The notes beneath the pieces are model-generated. The model saw only the letters and a program-made list of their open reading frames with translations. It made no database searches and was not told the origin of the DNA. A stretch of 64,000 nucleotides of DNA. Origin: an uncultured Prevotellaceae bacterium. Lineage in GTDB: Bacteria; Bacteroidota; Bacteroidia; Bacteroidales; Bacteroidaceae. The DNA lies in NCBI GenBank assembly GCA_900317305.1, contig ONGG01000010.1:124001-188000 (forward strand), written 5' to 3'. This document shows, one piece after another, positions 61,741-64,000 of the stretch. Each line of letters begins with the position of its first letter. Position 1 is the first letter of the stretch. Both the position numbers and the translations under genes were made by a program.

Positions 61741-62346
61741 TCAGGTCGGTGAGATTGGATGCTGCTGGCTGTCCTCATTTTCGGGCAACATTCCCAACCT
61801 GTGATGTTCCGGGTCGAGGCCATTCCGCTTGCAATATTCCTCGTATGAGATGCAGCGGGTTTTATGCTCGGCTTCCTTTCGTCGGCGCAATTCCTCGTCA
61901 CGAGCATCGTATGCCCTGGCACGCTCCTGAATGAACATCCTCAGGCTTGAGAGGACGGCCTGCGGGTCGAAGCGGCTGTAGAACCGCTCATAGCACCCAG
62001 CCTTGAAGCGGTAGAAGAAGAGCATCAGTTCGCTGGTCTTCAGCCAGTGGAAGTCGGTGGCGATGAACGTCGCCGTGAATTCGAGCTGTTCCCTCGACGC
62101 ATCCTCCTTCAGTCCGCAGCAGAGGCTCAGGTCCACCAGTTGCGGTATGAGCCAGGCTCTCGACTTCCTTTCCCCGTATGTCCTGTCAATGATGGACAAC
62201 GTGGGGAAGTCGCTGAAGAAGCAGGATGATGCGTCCTTGCATACCTGCAACTGCATGGAAGGGTTACAGGCATTCAGGAAATCAATGATGGTTGCGTATT
62301 TGCCCATCAAAGAAACGCACGCTTCAGGCATCTGGTTGCTTGTCAT
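61741..62346 (-). CDS. Uncharacterised mobilisable-element protein
   Basis: A 201-residue soluble protein from the ATG at 62346; a longer form from 62442 would overlap the upstream gene by 119 bp, which is less likely. I do not recognise a domain. The central part is Leu/Phe/Tyr-rich (e.g. LVDLSLCCGLKEDASREQLE and ELMLFFYRFKAGCYERFYS) and the C-terminal part is charged and helical (ARAYDARDEELRRRKEAEHK). The position between the replication-like gene and the mob genes suggests a role in element replication or maintenance. Confidence 0.65.
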   Translation of the reverse strand: MTSNQMPEACVSLMGKYATIIDFLNACNPSMQLQVCKDASSCFFSDFPTLSIIDRTYGERKSRAWLIPQLVDLSLCCGLKEDASREQLEFTATFIATDFHWLKTSELMLFFYRFKAGCYERFYSRFDPQAVLSSLRMFIQERARAYDARDEELRRRKEAEHKTRCISYEEYCKRNGLDPEHHRLGMLPENEDSQQHPISPT

Positions 62347-63106
62347 CAAGGTACTCCCGCATGAGTCCTGATGCGTCCTGCACGGCAGACTGCCGTCTTG
62401 ACGCATTTGGCTGGTGGCTTGTTTCATTTCCATGACTGTCATTGGTTAACGGTTCATTCTCCCAGACTCTAAGGGAAAGGAAATTCTCGAAGTTCCTCCG
62501 GTACCTGACCTCGGGTCGTGAGGCGACATACCTTGGAACGTATTCAAAGATGGCGGCCTTGTCCGCCTCGGAAAGGAGATTCCACTTTTCCCTTAAAGTC
62601 GAAACATTCCCGACGTTCTTGCCATACATCCTCCAGATCTCATCGAAGGTGTACCGCTCGTCCGCCTTAGGCTTCATGGGAACGACAGTTTCCAAGCCTT
62701 CACTATCACTTTCATTGACACTGACATTTTCATTATCAGTATCATTGACATTATCATTAAGGATAACGTCCGATGCCGTTGGATGCGCAGGGTTATCGTC
62801 CGATACCGGCAGATGCCTTCCGACATCAGCCGATACCTTTCTTGCATAGCATTTCCTCATGTGGGAGTATTCCTTGTTCCTCCTGCATTTCTCCGCCCAT
62901 TTCTCCGCTTCACGGTCGATTTGCGTGCGGAACATCTCGAACATGGCGGCGATGGCAAGATCCTGGGACTTGGAAACCTCCATGTCATTGACATATGCGA
63001 AAATCAACTTGAACAACCTACCCGCCTGTTCGTCGGTGAGCACACTAACGGCTGTCACGAAATCTGCGAACAGCACGAAGCTCTTTTTCTTTTGATTTGT
63101 TGCCAT
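62324..63106 (-). CDS. Replication-associated protein of a mobile element (DUF6291-like)
   Basis: A 260-residue protein. The N-terminal 85 residues (FVLFADFVTAVSVLTDEQAGRL onward) resemble the DUF6291 type domain seen in phage and plasmid replication regions of Bacteroidetes. A linker rich in Asn, Asp, Ser and Val (LNDNVNDTDNENVSVNESD, about 115-135) joins it to a C-terminal helical domain with RYTFDEIWRMYGKNVGN that recalls replication initiator or helicase-loader tails. It precedes the uncharacterised gene with a 23-bp overlap and follows the HTH gene by 12 bp. The family call is tentative. Confidence 0.6.
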   Translation of the reverse strand: MATNQKKKSFVLFADFVTAVSVLTDEQAGRLFKLIFAYVNDMEVSKSQDLAIAAMFEMFRTQIDREAEKWAEKCRRNKEYSHMRKCYARKVSADVGRHLPVSDDNPAHPTASDVILNDNVNDTDNENVSVNESDSEGLETVVPMKPKADERYTFDEIWRMYGKNVGNVSTLREKWNLLSEADKAAIFEYVPRYVASRPEVRYRRNFENFLSLRVWENEPLTNDSHGNETSHQPNASRRQSAVQDASGLMREYLDDKQPDA

Positions 63107-63118
63107 AATGTTGGGATT

Positions 63119-63490
63119 TTAGATGTTACTACCAATGATGCGGTTGATGTCGTCCGTGCGATACATCACTCGGTTGCCTACCTTCACGGGCTTCAGGTAA
63201 CCTTTCTTGCCCCATAGATACAAGGTGGTCTCGCATACACCGAATTGCTGCATGGCCTCCCTCTTGGATACCAACTTCTCTTTCTCGTCCGTGAGGCCGA
63301 AGACAGTGACGAGGGCGGTGATCACACCATCCACCATACGAAGACAATACTGTTCCAACTGCTCGTTGGTCATCACGATGAAGGGAGAGGTAGCATTGCT
63401 TCCTGTTTTCCCTTCCGAAGGGTCTTGGAAACTTTGGGAAAGATTCTCCTTCACCTTCTCTTTCAAAAGCTCAATGCAATTATTTTTCAT
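63119..63490 (-). CDS. Helix-turn-helix protein, excisionase/AlpA-like
   Basis: A 123-residue protein whose C-terminal 55 residues form a MerR-like winged HTH of the HTH_17 type: LVSKREAMQQFGVCETTLYLWGKKGYLKPVKVGNRVMYR, as in excisionases of Bacteroides mobilisable and conjugative transposons. The N-terminal part is a helical, weakly conserved region. It leads the replication/mobilisation gene set and follows a promoter with a leader hairpin. A role in excision or in transcription control of the element is likely. Confidence 0.8.
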   Translation of the reverse strand: MKNNCIELLKEKVKENLSQSFQDPSEGKTGSNATSPFIVMTNEQLEQYCLRMVDGVITALVTVFGLTDEKEKLVSKREAMQQFGVCETTLYLWGKKGYLKPVKVGNRVMYRTDDINRIIGSNI

Positions 63491-63541
63491 TACTAAAATG
63501 ATTAAATTTCACATAGAGTCTGCTATGGCCATAAGCAAAAA

Positions 63542-63578
63542 CTCGCAACCGGTTCGTCCGATTGCGAGTGCAAAATTA
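63542..63578 (-). promoter_or_regulatory. -7 box and leader hairpin of the HTH operon
   Basis: TAATTTTG (63578-63571) on the minus strand predicts a start near 63567. The transcript would open with the arm pair CTCGCAA/TTGCGAG (63568-63562 and 63548-63542) followed by TTTTTG. A promoter followed at once by a terminator-like hairpin suggests attenuation or a very short RNA. Confidence 0.5.
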
Positions 63579-63637
63579 ATATAGGTGAAAGGGAATTAAA
63601 TCTGCATATAATGCTTATTTACAGAGGTTTGGAAAAA

Positions 63638-63687
63638 AGTGACATCGAGTGACATAAAGTGACATAAAGTGACACGAAGTGACATGG
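63638..63687 (+). repeat. Five 10-bp direct repeats, iteron-like
   Basis: AGTGACATAA or close variants occur at 63638, 63648, 63658, 63668 and 63678, in phase with the DNA helix. They lie in the 224-bp gap between the HTH gene and the gene at the right edge. Iterons that bind a replication initiator or an element regulator look like this. Confidence 0.75.
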
Positions 63688-63714
63688 AGTTTACCTCAAA
63701 AAGAGTGATGCGGT

Positions 63715-64000
63715 TTATGCTTCATCACCCTTCCATAGAATTTTCTTTACGCCTTCTGCATACCCTGATATGATTCTTCTATATTCCCGGTCTTCATCAG
63801 TAGTACAATTTTCCATTTCGCGTCCAAGCAGGTAGGAATGGTTCTGATATTCGCGGTTCGATTGCCGATAACTGACAACCTTCACCATTTTCTCCAATGA
63901 CAGATGGAAGGGCTTTAATTTGCCTTCTGGTGAAAGATGAAGTTCTTCCAACGCCAGTTTCAGACAAGCGACGGATTTGCCAGAATTATCACGTGTTAGT
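63715..64000 (-). CDS. Uncharacterised protein, partial at window edge
   Basis: A frame open from the right edge to a stop at 63715, giving 94 residues of the C-terminal part. It contains GKSVACLKLALEELHLSP and later REMENCTTDEDREYRRIIS, ending in a Lys-rich helix (GYAEGVKKILWKGDEA). It is mostly helical and charged. I do not recognise the family; the N terminus is outside. It lies upstream of the iterons, so a replication or regulatory role is possible but not shown. Confidence 0.55.
   Translation of the reverse strand, partial: LTRDNSGKSVACLKLALEELHLSPEGKLKPFHLSLEKMVKVVSYRQSNREYQNHSYLLGREMENCTTDEDREYRRIISGYAEGVKKILWKGDEA

Larger units (their letters stand above)
52877..64000. mobile_element. 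Probable integrated island at tRNA-Leu (right end outside window)
   Basis: From the tRNA-Leu 3' end onward the base composition becomes more AT-rich and codon use less biased than to the left. The segment carries a phosphate-uptake cluster, then a mobilisation and replication module (relaxase, MobC-like, oriT-like repeat, replication-like protein, excisionase-like HTH, iterons). No integrase and no second attachment site are visible, so the extent and the unity of the island are inferred; the phosphate cluster and the mobilisation module may be two separate acquisitions. Confidence 0.5.

Noticed and set aside
63638..63687. 10-bp repeats considered as a CRISPR remnant
   Set aside because: Units are far too short and there are no spacers; iterons fit better.

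Overview
The window is a Bacteroidales chromosome segment, most likely Prevotella-like (Prevotella, Segatella or a relative). It has a SusC/SusD pair, a hybrid two-component regulator, a fused SecDF, and many promoters of the Bacteroidetes type: a TAnnTTTG box near -7 and a TTTG box near -33, 19-20 bp apart. Shine-Dalgarno sequences are not obvious. From the left edge to about 52.8 kb the DNA is GC-rich with strong third-position bias, so long antisense open frames are common and are not genes. To the right of a tRNA-Leu gene at 52.8 kb the composition becomes visibly more AT-rich and the gene content looks acquired.

Layout. 1-4.2 kb: a tight leftward operon of an uncharacterised gene, rpoN, a PAP2-like phosphatase, purE and ispG (cut by the left edge). 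4.3-8.4 kb: a HAD phosphatase and a papain-like lipoprotein (leftward), then a U32 protein, sufE and a SpoU-type RNA methyltransferase. 8.6-12.5 kb: lemA with a DUF2207 membrane protein, then a leftward CoA-transferase. 12.6-18.4 kb: KDG kinase, cysS, a zinc-ribbon membrane protein and an LTA-synthase-like sulfatase-fold enzyme. 18.4-35.6 kb: a polysaccharide utilisation locus for acetylated rhamnogalacturonan I, with an SGNH esterase, a tandem CE12 esterase, a second CE12 esterase, rhamnose mutarotase, GH28, SusC, SusD, the hybrid two-component sensor (HTCS) and GH105. 35.8-52.7 kb: mostly housekeeping genes (metG, tRNA-Arg, an ADP-ribosylglycohydrolase, secDF, rhomboid, HU, dsbD, greA, manC), with kduI and kduD among them. 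52.8-64 kb: a damaged tRNA-Leu(CAA), a phosphate-uptake cluster (PiT transporter, Na/Pi cotransporter, PhoR, PhoB) and then a mobilisation/replication module (MOBP-type relaxase, MobC-like protein, excisionase-like HTH protein, iteron array) running off the right edge.

How the genes fit together. The HTCS senses pectic oligosaccharides and should activate GH28, susC/susD, the esterases and GH105. Esterases deacetylate the backbone, GH28 cuts it, SusCD imports oligomers, and GH105 removes unsaturated uronic acid ends. The uronate is isomerised by KduI, reduced by KduD and phosphorylated by KdgK. RhaM converts rhamnose anomers. The lyases, the KDPG aldolase and rhamnose catabolism genes are not in the window. 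The PUL structural promoters have good -7 boxes but no -33 box, whereas the promoters of HTCS, kduI and most housekeeping genes have both, which fits activator dependence.

Noncoding features of most interest are two arrays of palindromic promoter modules flanking the GH105 gene, a compact sRNA gene at 46.9 kb, two CTAG tandem arrays with 9-10 bp period, a five-copy 11-bp Pho-box-like array, an oriT-like inverted repeat and a five-copy 10-bp iteron array.
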